DNA from: an uncultured Bacteroides sp.
GTDB lineage: Bacteria > Bacteroidota > Bacteroidia > Bacteroidales > Bacteroidaceae
NCBI GenBank assembly: GCA_900557355.1
Contig: USSR01000040.1
Coordinates: 1 to 19,663, forward strand
Direction: 5' to 3'
DNA length: 19,663 nucleotides
How positions within the stretch are numbered: the first letter of the stretch is position 1; each line of letters starts with the position of its first letter. A program made the position numbers and the translations under genes. The notes beneath the pieces are model-generated. The model saw nothing but the letters and a program-made list of their open reading frames with translations. It made no database searches and had not been told where the DNA came from. This document shows positions 9,514-16,787 of the stretch, piece by piece.

Positions 9514-11721
9514 ATGAGAAAACTTATTATTTGTATATTCATGGTTTTGGGAGGATGTCTCCTTTCGTTTGCCCAACATCCGTCTCTTCTTTTCACACAG
9601 GAAGAAGTGAACGAGATGAGGGAAGGAAAGGGAACCGTGCCCGCATTCGACAAAACGCTCTCGGAAGTATTGAGCGCAGCCGATGCAGCATTGAATTCTC
9701 CTATCTCCGTTCCTATTCCGGCAGATGGTGGTGGCGGGGTGGTACACGAACAGCATAAGTCGAACTATTATGCCATGTTCCATTGCGGAGTTGCCTATCA
9801 GCTGACCGGTGACAAGAAATACGCCCGTTACGTAGCAGATATGCTGGAAGCCTATGCAAGGCTCTATCCCACACTGGGTTTCCATCCCGTATCACTTTCC
9901 CCTGTTCCCGGACGCCTGTTCTGGCAAACGCTGAATGAAAGTGTATGGCTGGTACATACAGCGGTAGCATACGATTGCATCTATCATACACTTTCGGCCA
10001 AGCAGCGCACCACCATCGAAAAGAATCTGTTTGCCCCAATGGCGGACTTCATCATGGATGGTATGGGCGATAACCATGCAAACAATAAGACTTTCAACAA
10101 GATGCATAATCATGCCACTTGGGCTACGGCTGCCGTAGGTATGATTGGTTTCGCCATGAATCGTGAAGATTACGTGAACAAAGCTCTTTATGGCTCCGAC
10201 GAAACAGGCAAACGCGGAGGATTCATCCGTCAAATGGATTATCTATTCTCTCCCGATGGCTATTTCACAGAGGGGGCCTACTATCAACGTTATGCCATCT
10301 GGCCTTTCGTCATCTTCGCCCAATGCATTGAAAACAAACTGCCGGAGCTGGAAATCTTCAGCTATCGCGACAGTATACTCTCAAAAGCACTTTCCACGTT
10401 GATACAGCTATCTTATGAGGGAGAATTCTTCCATATTAACGATGCCCTGCTGAAAGGACTTTCCGCACAGGAACTGGTTTACGCTGCAGATATTCTATAC
10501 AATGTCCATCCGTCGGATAAATCATTGCTCTCCGTAGCGAACGAATACCAGCATACTTATCTGCCTACAATCGGTGGTTTCCGGGTAGCCCGTGATATTG
10601 CCCGTGGCGAAGCTGCTCCAATTGTATATCGCAGCAGCGTGTTCCGCGACGGACGCAAAGGAGACGAGGGAGGCATTGCCGTGATTCGCTCGACAGACCC
10701 GAAACTGAATAGTGCCCTGACCCTGAAAGCCACTTCTCATGGTCTTAGCCACGGACATTACGATAAACTCACAATGGCCTATTATGATAATGGAAACGAG
10801 ATTCTGACAGATTACGGAGCTTCCCGTTTTCTCAATATCGAAGCCAAGAATAAGGGACATTACACACGTGAGAACGAATCGTTTGCCAAACAGACCATTG
10901 CACACAACACACTGGTGGTTGATGAAACGTCCAATTTCGGCGGCGATATAAAAGTGTCTTCCCGTTATCATTCGGACATCATTTACAGTGATTTCAACGG
11001 AGATCATTTCCAAGTGATGGTAGCCAAAGAAACCAATGCATATTCCGGAGTGGAAATGAAACGTACATTGGTGTATGTGACTACTCCTTTCCTGCAATTC
11101 CCGCTGATACTGGACGTGTTGCAGGCCAACTCCGACAAGGAACACCAATACGACTATCCGCTATGGTATAACGGGCACTTCGTTTCTCTGAATTTCCCAT
11201 ATACCAAAGCAAGCAACGGATTGCAAACCCTCGGAACAAAAAACGGTTACCAGCATCTGTGGCTGGAAGCCTGGGGACAGAATGAGAAAACGAACACCTC
11301 CAGTTTCACTTTTGTCAAGGACAATCGCCTCTATACCATCAGCGCGGCCACCACTCCCCGGACAGAACTAAAGATGCTTCGCCTGGGAGCCAATGATCCG
11401 GATTTCAATTTGCGAAACGAGACAGTGTTTCTAATCAGAGAAAAGGAACAGAAGAATCACACGTTTGCTACTTCCATCGAAACGCATGGAGATTATGACG
11501 TAGTGATGGAGACTTCCAACAATCTGACATCCTCCTGCGAGGAAGTGAAAGTGGTGATGGATACGGCCGAATACACCGTTATCAAAGCTATATATAAAGG
11601 TGGACATTCTGTAACACTCTGTCTGGCCAACGCAGAAGACAGCAAAAAGAATAAACATCACTTGTCCGTTGGAGGAAAGAATTACGACTGGAACGGTCGT
11701 TGCGGAGTTTTTGCCAAATGA
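9514..11721 (+). CDS. PL17 family oligoalginate lyase (heparinase II/III-like)
   Basis: The 735-residue product has a signal peptide ending SFAQ, an N-terminal alpha/alpha-barrel (about 25-345, alginate-lyase fold) and a C-terminal heparinase II/III beta-sandwich (about 370-720). Catalytic positions known from PL17 Alg17c can be placed: N199 and H200 in KMHNHATW, the tyrosines of AYYQRYA (255-261), and Y450 in GHYTREN. Zinc ligands are H415 in SHGHYDKL, D433 in LTDYG and H464 in TIAHN. PL17 enzymes act mainly exolytically on short unsaturated oligoalginates and release monomeric unsaturated uronate, which becomes DEH. It lies 36 bp after the PL6 gene, with kdgF next, so depolymerisation and monomer handling are encoded in order. 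A periplasmic location is likely, as no lipobox is seen. Confidence 0.94.
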   Translation: MRKLIICIFMVLGGCLLSFAQHPSLLFTQEEVNEMREGKGTVPAFDKTLSEVLSAADAALNSPISVPIPADGGGGVVHEQHKSNYYAMFHCGVAYQLTGDKKYARYVADMLEAYARLYPTLGFHPVSLSPVPGRLFWQTLNESVWLVHTAVAYDCIYHTLSAKQRTTIEKNLFAPMADFIMDGMGDNHANNKTFNKMHNHATWATAAVGMIGFAMNREDYVNKALYGSDETGKRGGFIRQMDYLFSPDGYFTEGAYYQRYAIWPFVIFAQCIENKLPELEIFSYRDSILSKALSTLIQLSYEGEFFHINDALLKGLSAQELVYAADILYNVHPSDKSLLSVANEYQHTYLPTIGGFRVARDIARGEAAPIVYRSSVFRDGRKGDEGGIAVIRSTDPKLNSALTLKATSHGLSHGHYDKLTMAYYDNGNEILTDYGASRFLNIEAKNKGHYTRENESFAKQTIAHNTLVVDETSNFGGDIKVSSRYHSDIIYSDFNGDHFQVMVAKETNAYSGVEMKRTLVYVTTPFLQFPLILDVLQANSDKEHQYDYPLWYNGHFVSLNFPYTKASNGLQTLGTKNGYQHLWLEAWGQNEKTNTSSFTFVKDNRLYTISAATTPRTELKMLRLGANDPDFNLRNETVFLIREKEQKNHTFATSIETHGDYDVVMETSNNLTSSCEEVKVVMDTAEYTVIKAIYKGGHSVTLCLANAEDSKKNKHHLSVGGKNYDWNGRCGVFAK

Positions 11722-11747
11722 GAACAAACCATTAATAGATAGAAAGT

Positions 11748-12092
11748 ATGAAAACATGTAGTGAAACTTTTCAGTTTGAGAAAGATTTGAAGTGGGAAAA
11801 TCCCGCTCCGGGTGTCAATCGTCAGATTATGGCGTATGACGGACAGTTGATGATGGTCAAAGTGAAATTTGATAAAGGTGCGGTAGGAACCATGCACGAG
11901 CATTATCACAGCCAGGCCACTTACGTGGTGAGCGGTAAATTCGAACTCACCATCGGCGATAAGAAAGAGATTCTTTCTGCCGGAGATGGTTATTATGTAG
12001 CACCGGATGAATGGCACGGATGCGTTTGCCTGGAAGCTGGTATTCTGATTGATACTTTTAGTCCCGTGCGTGCAGACTTCTTAAACCTCTAG
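11748..12092 (+). CDS. kdgF: KdgF-type cupin: linearises unsaturated uronate to DEH
   Basis: This 114-residue single-domain cupin has no signal peptide, so it is cytoplasmic. Metal ligands follow the KdgF pattern: H50 and H52 with Q56 (MHEHYHSQATY), then H90 (PDEWHG). The C-terminal DTFSPVRADF supplies D102, F104 and R108, the positions reported as important in characterised KdgF proteins. KdgF speeds ring opening of 4,5-unsaturated monouronates from pectin or alginate lyases to the linear keto acid DEH. The position between the PL17 and the transporter/reductase genes fits this step. The gene ends 4 bp before the MFS start, suggesting translational coupling. A generic cupin label would be the fallback, but motif and context both agree with KdgF. 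Confidence 0.9.
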   Translation: MKTCSETFQFEKDLKWENPAPGVNRQIMAYDGQLMMVKVKFDKGAVGTMHEHYHSQATYVVSGKFELTIGDKKEILSAGDGYYVAPDEWHGCVCLEAGILIDTFSPVRADFLNL

Positions 12093-12096
12093 GCGC

Positions 12097-13563
12097 ATGA
12101 AAGTAAAAGGACTTAGATGGGTGGTTATCGGGTTAATCATGTTGATAACCATCATCAATTATCTGGATAGAGGCACGCTCAACTATATGTGGGTGGCTAA
12201 TATCGACTATCGTCTTCTGCCCGAGGCGGAGGCGTTGAGCGATAAAGGTAACCACGCCGCATTGGTGGGCGACCAGTATATCCTGACAGCCGCCAACGGA
12301 AACCGCGATTCGGTCAGCGTAGCCAATGTGCAGATGAAAGAGAAGAACGGAGTCACCTTTGTCACCAATCGCGAGGGTATCGCCATCGACCTCGGTCTGA
12401 TAGACCGTAACGATCCCGATGCGTCGCAGAAAGCGAAAGACATTCTCGGCCTGATTACGATTTTCTTTATGATTGCATACGGCATCAGCCAGCTTGTCTC
12501 CGGCAAGTTGTACGATAAAATCGGATGTCGGAAAGGTTTCTTCTGGAGTGTACTGGTATGGGGAGCGGCGGATGCGCTGGCCTCTCTTTCCAGAGGAATC
12601 TTCTCACTGACCTTTTTCCGGATGATGCTGGGCTTGGGTGAAGCCGGCCCATGGCCGGGCACTACGAAAAGTAATGCCGAATGGTTCCCGCAAAAAGAAC
12701 GTGCTTTTGCACAGGGATTGTTTGGAGCGGCAGCTTCCATCGGCTCCATTCTTGCTCCGATTATCATTCTGATGCTGTTCATCGCTTTTGGCTGGAAACT
12801 GACTTTCATTGTAGTTGGTGGATTGGGATTGATCTGGCTGATTCCCTGGTTGATAATCAATAAGGCAACTCCGAAAGAGCATCCCTGGATTACGGAAGAA
12901 GAGCGTACTTATATTCTAAGCGGTCAGCCCGAAAAGGAGATAAAGACAGAAGATAAAGGAAAGAGCTGGGGCGAACTGCTGCGTGTGAAAAAGAACTGGT
13001 CTGTCATTCTCGGCCGATTCTTCCTCGACCCTATCTGGTGGATGTTTGTAACTTTCCTGCCGCTTTACCTTGCCGACGTATTCCATCTGAATATAAAAGA
13101 GGTGGCGTTCTCTGCCTGGGTACCTTATGTGGGCGCGGCTTTGGGAAGTGTTGCCGGGGGCTGGTATTCCGGTTGGCTGATAAACCGTGGAAAGACTGTG
13201 AACTATGCCCGCAAAGCAGCCATGCTGATTGGTGGATTTATAATTATTCCGTCCATTCTGGCAGCTATCATGTCTACCACGGCTCCGGTTGCCATTCTCT
13301 TTATGGCACTGGTATTGGGAGGCTTCCAGTTCTTCATGACGAACTTGCAGACCATTCCGAGCGATTTGCATAGCGGCAAGTCGGTAGGTTCTTTGGCAGG
13401 TCTGGGAGGTGCTTCGGCTGTGTTGGGTACAATTCTGGCTATTCTTTTTGCCAGCTATATTACAAACTGGATTTTATTATTCAGTCTGTTGGGAGCTTTG
13501 GTACCACTATCGTTGTGCTCCATCTTCCTGACAGTAGGAGAGATTAAACAAATCAATAAATAA
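12097..13563 (+). CDS. MFS hexuronate-type transporter with a large first periplasmic loop
   Basis: This 488-residue integral membrane protein has NYLDRGTLNY at the end of TM1, an MFS motif-A-like GKLYDKIGCRKG (136-147) and a GEAGPWPGTTKSNAEWFP segment typical of the anion:cation symporter (ExuT/hexuronate) branch. I infer twelve transmembrane segments. The likely cargo is unsaturated uronate or DEH from the periplasm to the cytoplasm. TM1 and TM2 are separated by about 80 residues (roughly 33-115, with YILTAANGNRDSVSV and KNGVTFVTNREG), much longer than the usual loop. This stretch is hydrophilic, hairpin-rich and probably periplasmic. Start at 12097, 4 bp after kdgF. The family is secure; the exact substrate is inferred. 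Confidence 0.9.
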   Translation: MKVKGLRWVVIGLIMLITIINYLDRGTLNYMWVANIDYRLLPEAEALSDKGNHAALVGDQYILTAANGNRDSVSVANVQMKEKNGVTFVTNREGIAIDLGLIDRNDPDASQKAKDILGLITIFFMIAYGISQLVSGKLYDKIGCRKGFFWSVLVWGAADALASLSRGIFSLTFFRMMLGLGEAGPWPGTTKSNAEWFPQKERAFAQGLFGAAASIGSILAPIIILMLFIAFGWKLTFIVVGGLGLIWLIPWLIINKATPKEHPWITEEERTYILSGQPEKEIKTEDKGKSWGELLRVKKNWSVILGRFFLDPIWWMFVTFLPLYLADVFHLNIKEVAFSAWVPYVGAALGSVAGGWYSGWLINRGKTVNYARKAAMLIGGFIIIPSILAAIMSTTAPVAILFMALVLGGFQFFMTNLQTIPSDLHSGKSVGSLAGLGGASAVLGTILAILFASYITNWILLFSLLGALVPLSLCSIFLTVGEIKQINK

Positions 13564-13585
13564 ACGTATTTAAAAAAAGACAATT

Positions 13586-14338
13586 ATGAAATTAGAAGGA
13601 AAAGTTGCTATTGTAACTGGTGGTGCACGTGACCTGGGTCGCGCAATATCTGTAAAATTAGCCGCAGAAGGCGCTAAAGTTTGTTTGAACTATTTTGATA
13701 ATGAAGCCGATGCACAGGAAACACTGGCATTGATTAAAAACGTGGGTGGTGAAGCAATCGCTGTTCAGGGTGATATGACGAAAGCTGCTGCGGTGAAGAA
13801 TCTTTTTGCAGAGTGCAACAAAGCTTTTGGTGACAAGGTAGATGTATTGGTAAATGTAGTAGGCGGAATCGTAGGCCGTAAGAAAATCACCGAACAGGAT
13901 GAAGACTGGTATGATTTCCTGATGGATGTCAATATGCGTTCCGTATTCCTTTGTACCCGTGAGGTAGTTCCGATGATGCCGGAGGGTGGTTCTATCGTAA
14001 ACTTCTCTTCATTGGCTGCCCGCGACGGTGGTGGCAACGGAGCTTCCATGTATGCAACTGCCAAAGGTGCTGTAATGACATTCACCCGCTCTATGGCCAA
14101 AGAACTCGGTCCTCAAGGAATCCGCTGCAACGCTATCTGTCCGGGTACGATTGCTACTTCGTTCCATGACCGCTTCAATACACCGGAGAATCGTGAACGT
14201 ATGAAAGGCTCTTACGCATTGCGTCGTGAGGGAACTGCTGATGAAGTTGCCGAACTGGTTTGCTTCCTGGCTTGCTCCGAATCTTCTTACCTGACAGGTA
14301 CGAATATTGATATTAACGGTGGTTGTTTCTTCTCTTAA
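13586..14338 (+). CDS. SDR family oxidoreductase, probable DEH reductase (DEH to KDG)
   Basis: The 250-residue cytoplasmic protein is a classical short-chain dehydrogenase. It has TGGARDLGRA (11-20) as the nucleotide-binding glycine motif, NVVGG (90-94) in place of NNAG, N116, S142 in VNFSSLAA, and the catalytic Y156-ATA-K160. CPGTIATSFHDRF closes the substrate pocket, and the C-terminal GTNIDINGGCFFS is typical. In alginate pathways an SDR reduces 4-deoxy-L-erythro-5-hexoseulose uronate to 2-keto-3-deoxygluconate, which KdgK and Eda then convert to pyruvate and glyceraldehyde-3-phosphate. Its place directly after the transporter gene supports this assignment. The cofactor preference (NADH or NADPH) cannot be decided from the sequence. 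FabG-like or gluconate dehydrogenase annotations would be less specific alternatives. Confidence 0.87.
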   Translation: MKLEGKVAIVTGGARDLGRAISVKLAAEGAKVCLNYFDNEADAQETLALIKNVGGEAIAVQGDMTKAAAVKNLFAECNKAFGDKVDVLVNVVGGIVGRKKITEQDEDWYDFLMDVNMRSVFLCTREVVPMMPEGGSIVNFSSLAARDGGGNGASMYATAKGAVMTFTRSMAKELGPQGIRCNAICPGTIATSFHDRFNTPENRERMKGSYALRREGTADEVAELVCFLACSESSYLTGTNIDINGGCFFS

Positions 14339-14382
14339 AGAAGAATCACCGAATCTGGAGCTAGTATAAGTAGTAAAGATTT

Positions 14383-14448
14383 AGCAATCAAGTAGTGAGT
14401 AGTTAAGTAGCAAATATTTTATAATCAACTACTTACTGTTTGGTTGCT
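14383..14448 (+). repeat. 22-bp inverted repeat / RNA hairpin in the SDR-PL38 spacer
   Basis: Arms 14383-14404 and 14427-14448 pair over 22 consecutive positions around a 22-base loop. The four non-Watson-Crick positions (14388-14443, 14392-14439, 14393-14438 and 14397-14434) are all G-U wobbles when read as plus-strand RNA, so the stem is continuous only in that transcript. There is no T-run after it, so it is not a standard intrinsic terminator. AAGTAG recurs at 14368, 14390 and 14405, and TAGCAA at 14382 and 14408. The downstream half (to about 14530) is pyrimidine-rich and contains complementary TTGCT units. It may be an attenuator, an mRNA-processing or stability element, or a dispersed intergenic repeat. 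Nothing protein-coding is seen in 14339-14562. Confidence 0.65.
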
Positions 14449-14471
14449 TATTCCCTGATTACCTGCTTTTG
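14439..14471 (+). promoter_or_regulatory. Possible internal promoter for the PL38 gene group
   Basis: TTTG at 14439-14442 and TGCTTTTG at 14464-14471 (7 of 8 to TAnnTTTG) are 21 bases apart, which is within the Bacteroides range. The start site would be near 14478, giving a leader of about 85 bases. The -33 element lies in the right arm of the hairpin. This is weak evidence, but a 224-bp gap in an otherwise compact operon makes a second promoter reasonable. Confidence 0.3.
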
Positions 14472-14562
14472 CTAACTTACCTCTTACTTGCTTCACTATT
14501 AATCTTACCATTACACATCTTATCTTAACCACTCATCTCCACTACTCTAAAAGAATACATTT

Positions 14563-15765
14563 ATGAGACGAATCTTTGCTATATGGGCTCTATGCCTTTG
14601 TTGGGGAGTACTGAATGCGGCACCGTTGGGACCGTTTAATGCAACATTGCTCGAGAAGCTGAAGACCGATTATCAGAAAGGCGATAAAGAGGTGATCCAG
14701 TACATCGAATTACAGGAAAAGGCGGCAGAGAAATATATAAAGATGTCTCCTCTGTCGGTAACAGCTAAAAAGAAATTACCTCCCAGCAAGGACCCCCGGG
14801 ATTATATGACTCTATCCCCATACTGGTGGCCGGACTCCACGAAGACAGATGGGCTTCCCTATATCCGTAAGGATGGCGAACGCAACCCGGAAGTTTATGA
14901 ATACCCTGAACGTGAGAATGCCAACCGTTTTGGCGACGCTGCCTACTGTTTGGGCGTACTCTATTACATCACCGGAAAAGAAGTCTACGCCAAAGCCTGT
15001 GCCGATCATTTACGAACATGGTTTATCGACCCGAAATTGGGTATGAACCCCAACATGACTTATGCACAATCCGTTCCGGGAATGAAAAATATGCGTGGTT
15101 CGGGCTTCATTGACTCCCGTCGTTTCAGTCGTGCACTGGGAGTTGCCAAATTGATAGAAAGCTCGAAAAGCTGGACTGCCTCGGACAAGAAAAAGCTCGA
15201 TGACTGGGCTACCGCTTTCTGTTATTGGATGGAGAACAGCACACAGGGACAAAGAGAATCTCATGCTGCCAACAATCATGGCCTGTGGTACGAAGCCATT
15301 CACCTGATGGTACTCGCCTATCTGGACCGCACCGACCGCATCCGTGAAGTAGCCGAGCAAAGTATCCTCCCCAAAATGGGTGCACAGATTGCCGACGACG
15401 GCTCACTACCCCAAGAACTGGAACGGACGCTCTCCCTGCATTATTCAACTTTTGCTCTCGAAGCTCTGATGGAAGCCAATCAGATCACCAGCCAGATAGG
15501 TCTCAACTTGTGGAATACTCCGGCCGCCAACGGCAAAGTGGCTTCGCAGGCAGTAGACTATCTATATCCTTATTATCTGAACCCCGAAAGTTGGAAGTTC
15601 AAGCAGATTAAACCATTCGACCAGTCGCGTGCCGCCATTCTTCTTTATGAAGCGGGAACGGCATTGGGCAATCAGAAGTACATAGATACGGCAAAGCGCA
15701 TCGGACTGAAATACAGTACGTCGGATGTAGAAACGATACCATATCTGATTTTAAAGAAGAAATAA
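14563..15765 (+). CDS. PL38-type alginate lyase (alginate_lyase alpha/alpha-barrel)
   Basis: The 400-residue product has a signal peptide ending LNAAP and a single alpha/alpha-barrel domain of the alginate_lyase superfamily. Visible landmarks are MTLSPYWWPDSTK (82-94), ENANRFGDAAY (118-128), FIDSRRFSRAL (182-192), the family NNHG motif in HAANNHGLWYEA (234-245), and ELERTLSLHYSTFALEAL (285-302). H239 and Y294 are the likely catalytic base/acid pair, with N238 and R288 neutralising the uronate carboxylate; these roles are by analogy with PL5 and PL38. A PL38 enzyme from B. ovatus is known as an alginate lyase, while other members of the wider group degrade glucuronan, so specificity is not fully fixed by sequence. 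No lipobox, so probably periplasmic. It leads a three-gene group after a long spacer. Confidence 0.85.
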   Translation: MRRIFAIWALCLCWGVLNAAPLGPFNATLLEKLKTDYQKGDKEVIQYIELQEKAAEKYIKMSPLSVTAKKKLPPSKDPRDYMTLSPYWWPDSTKTDGLPYIRKDGERNPEVYEYPERENANRFGDAAYCLGVLYYITGKEVYAKACADHLRTWFIDPKLGMNPNMTYAQSVPGMKNMRGSGFIDSRRFSRALGVAKLIESSKSWTASDKKKLDDWATAFCYWMENSTQGQRESHAANNHGLWYEAIHLMVLAYLDRTDRIREVAEQSILPKMGAQIADDGSLPQELERTLSLHYSTFALEALMEANQITSQIGLNLWNTPAANGKVASQAVDYLYPYYLNPESWKFKQIKPFDQSRAAILLYEAGTALGNQKYIDTAKRIGLKYSTSDVETIPYLILKKK

Positions 15766-15792
15766 GATTATCCCACCTAATGAAGTGATATC

Positions 15793-16782
15793 ATGAAATT
15801 GAAACTGATTTTATGTTTGTGTATGCTGCCGCTTTTTTGCCTTGCCCAGGAAGCGCAACCGCAGCAATTTTCCAATCGCTATGGCATGAAGATGACGCAG
15901 AATGAGGACGGCTCCTATGCGTTGCTGTATGCAAAGAAATATGCGAAGTTTATCGATGTGAATACCATTCCCGATGTGATGGTGCCTTATACCTATCAGC
16001 CGGACCGCCTGAAAAGCAAGGACTATAAGGGAGTGGCTACCAAAGACATCGTGTATAAGAAACATAAGGACTATGAACTGATACTCACAGTAGACTTTGC
16101 AGAGACTGACAAACCCGCTCCGTTCGTGGTCTACATCCACGGAGGTGGATGGGCACGTGGAGATAATGGTTCGTCCAGATCTCTGTCTCAATACCTGGCA
16201 AAGCAAAAGGGTATTACAGGTGTACGTGTCTCTTATACACTGGCACCGCAATCCGACGCAACCGTGAAAGTCTCCATTCAGGATATTCTGGATGCTGTGA
16301 AATACGTGCAGGAGCATGCTGCCGAATTGAATGTAAATCCTGCCTGTGTCGGCTTTCTGGGTACTTCTGCAGGTGCACACTTGGCGGCAGTTGCTGCCAT
16401 GACTGTTCCCGGAACGAAAGCACTTGTTGGCTATTCCGGTATCTATGACCTGGAAAAGGCTGCCATCACCATGAAGACAAAAGATGCTCAACGCATCGCT
16501 TATTTCTGTGACCGGGATCCGAAAGTCCTGCGTGAAGCATCTCCTATCAATCTCATTCCAAAGAAGAATGTTCCTGCTTCCATGCTGGTGTGTGGCACGT
16601 GTGATGTGACGGTAGAGTGTGAGCAAAGTGAAATGTTTGCATCGGCACTAAAGAAAAAAGGAGGCGTCTGCGACCTGCTGACATATAAGTATTATGACCA
16701 CAACGTAAGTTCAAAGACTTCTGATAAGATGGAAGAGATTTTCTTCAAGTCTGTCGATTTCCTGACTACCTATATGAAATAA
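15793..16782 (+). CDS. Secreted alpha/beta-hydrolase, putative carbohydrate esterase
   Basis: This 329-residue protein has a signal peptide ending CLAQ and one alpha/beta-hydrolase domain of the BD-FAE / hormone-sensitive-lipase-like type. The oxyanion motif is HGGGW (116-120). The nucleophile elbow GTSAGAH places Ser192. CGTCDVTVECEQSEMF suggests Asp271 and YYDHNVSS gives His303, completing a triad. Family members remove acetyl or feruloyl groups from polysaccharides, or act on small esters. Its position 27 bp after the PL38 gene and 5 bp before a putative lyase suggests a substrate decoration handled with alginate, for example O-acetyl groups on bacterial alginate mannuronate. That substrate is inference only; the enzyme class is well supported. 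Confidence 0.88.
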   Translation: MKLKLILCLCMLPLFCLAQEAQPQQFSNRYGMKMTQNEDGSYALLYAKKYAKFIDVNTIPDVMVPYTYQPDRLKSKDYKGVATKDIVYKKHKDYELILTVDFAETDKPAPFVVYIHGGGWARGDNGSSRSLSQYLAKQKGITGVRVSYTLAPQSDATVKVSIQDILDAVKYVQEHAAELNVNPACVGFLGTSAGAHLAAVAAMTVPGTKALVGYSGIYDLEKAAITMKTKDAQRIAYFCDRDPKVLREASPINLIPKKNVPASMLVCGTCDVTVECEQSEMFASALKKKGGVCDLLTYKYYDHNVSSKTSDKMEEIFFKSVDFLTTYMK

Positions 16783-16787
16783 ACCGT

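Noticed and set aside
14383..14448. Intrinsic terminator after the SDR gene
   Set aside because: The stem is long and AU/GU-rich and is followed by TATTCCC, not a T-run, so a standard rho-independent terminator is not supported.
14361..14500. CRISPR array suggested by short repeated units
   Set aside because: Units are only about 6 bases, irregularly spaced, and there are no conserved 25-40 bp repeats or cas genes.
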